Shown here piece by piece: positions 5,923 to 6,282 of a stretch of DNA of 6,282 nucleotides; the stretch's first letter is position 1, and the number at the start of each line of letters is the position of its first letter. Both the position numbers and the translations under genes were made by a program. The notes below the pieces were generated by a model. The model was not told the origin of the DNA. It made no database searches and worked only from the letters and a program-made list of their open reading frames with translations. Source of the stretch: Gammaproteobacteria bacterium (lineage in GTDB: Bacteria > Pseudomonadota > Gammaproteobacteria > Pseudomonadales > Halomonadaceae); the NCBI GenBank assembly GCA_023485185.1, contig JAMCZP010000273.1, forward strand, positions 1 through 6,282, written 5' to 3'.

Positions 5923-6282
5923 GCTGAACGTGGAGCACTTGGCGCTACTCACGGCGTTAGAGGCGCAGGCGAAAAGCGGCACCAGCGACTCCCAGATGCT
6001 GGCAGCGTTGGGTTGTCATGATACCTGTGTGCTGGGTTGGTGGCGGGATGAACAAATGCAGGGATATGCCATCGTTGCGCGGTTGCCATTTGAAGCAGAG
6101 CTGCAAGCGATAGGGGTGTTACCGCAAAGCCGTCGAAGTGGCGCAGGTTACGCGTTAATGGAAGCCGTGTTAATGAAGGCTCAGCGCTGGTTGAGTGAGC
6201 GCCTGTTGCTTGAGGTTCGCGCCGGTAATCAAAGTGCCATAAGGCTCTATCAGCGCAGTGGCTTTAGTGAGGATGGCTGTCG
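5912..6282 (+). CDS. rimI: Ribosomal protein bS18-alanine N-acetyltransferase RimI (GNAT), 3' end cut by window
   Basis: RimI acetylates the N-terminal alanine of ribosomal protein bS18 using acetyl-CoA. From ATG 5912 the frame is open to the window edge, giving 123 codons of an expected roughly 150. The GNAT acetyl-CoA loop is clear: GVLPQSRRSGAGYALMEAV with the R/Q-x-x-G-x-G/A type motif at 74-79. It is followed by LLLEVRAGNQSAIRLYQRSGF, where Glu101 and Tyr113 line up with the catalytic Glu103 and Tyr115 of E. coli RimI. The N-terminal 45 residues are divergent and lack the E. coli FPWS segment, so a related GNAT activity is not excluded. The start overlaps the end of the HolD-like gene by 11 nt, as expected for a holD-rimI operon with coupled translation. 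Confidence 0.87.
   Translation, partial: MITELNVEHLALLTALEAQAKSGTSDSQMLAALGCHDTCVLGWWRDEQMQGYAIVARLPFEAELQAIGVLPQSRRSGAGYALMEAVLMKAQRWLSERLLLEVRAGNQSAIRLYQRSGFSEDGC

Noticed and set aside
1..6282. Mobile element, CRISPR array, toxin-antitoxin or defence system
   Set aside because: Nearly all the sequence is accounted for by seven + strand genes, mostly housekeeping; there are no transposase motifs, spaced direct repeats or tRNA-like sequences, and the intergenic gaps are short.

Overview
The window reads as ordinary chromosomal DNA from a gammaproteobacterium. The proteins look most like Halomonadaceae (Halomonas-type) relatives: fairly GC-rich, acid-leaning housekeeping proteins and a prfB-lysS pair as in Escherichia and Pseudomonas. 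The genus is an inference from protein character and gene order, not from a database search. All seven protein genes are on the + strand. I see no rRNA, tRNA, CRISPR array, transposase or attachment site.

Region 1 (1-3223) is the release factor/lysyl-tRNA synthetase block. prfB (RF2) keeps the classic autoregulatory +1 programmed frameshift at codon 26. It then carries a second, unexpected frame break: a 5-bp tandem duplication (CATAT CATAT, 548-557) that throws the gene out of frame before the SPF and GGQ motifs. Removing one copy restores exactly 365 codons, with SPF at 205-207 and GGQ at 250-252, the same length and numbering as E. coli RF2. lysS follows after 33 nt. Next comes a small, very acidic protein of unknown function with its own good ribosome binding site and a possible promoter. 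A strong 13-bp stem, T-run terminator at 3190-3223 closes the block.

Region 2 (3224-4701) holds a single 14-helix drug:H+ antiporter-type MFS transporter (DHA2 family).

Region 3 (4745-6282) is a tightly packed cluster: bolA, then a 290-aa protein that I read as an enlarged, divergent DNA polymerase III psi subunit (HolD), then rimI, cut by the window end. bolA and the HolD-like gene overlap by 4 nt (GTGA), and the HolD-like gene and rimI overlap by 11 nt. This matches the holD-rimI adjacency of E. coli. The HolD-like protein has a psi-like N-terminal chi-binding peptide and a psi-like C-terminal domain, separated by a roughly 100-residue Pro/Ala/Ser-rich linker containing an in-frame 15-bp minisatellite.

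The functional links are loose: translation termination, tRNA charging and ribosomal protein acetylation sit beside replication (HolD) and Fe-S/stress regulation (BolA). No new defence or mobile system is apparent. The two points most worth follow-up are the broken prfB reading frame and the unusual psi subunit.
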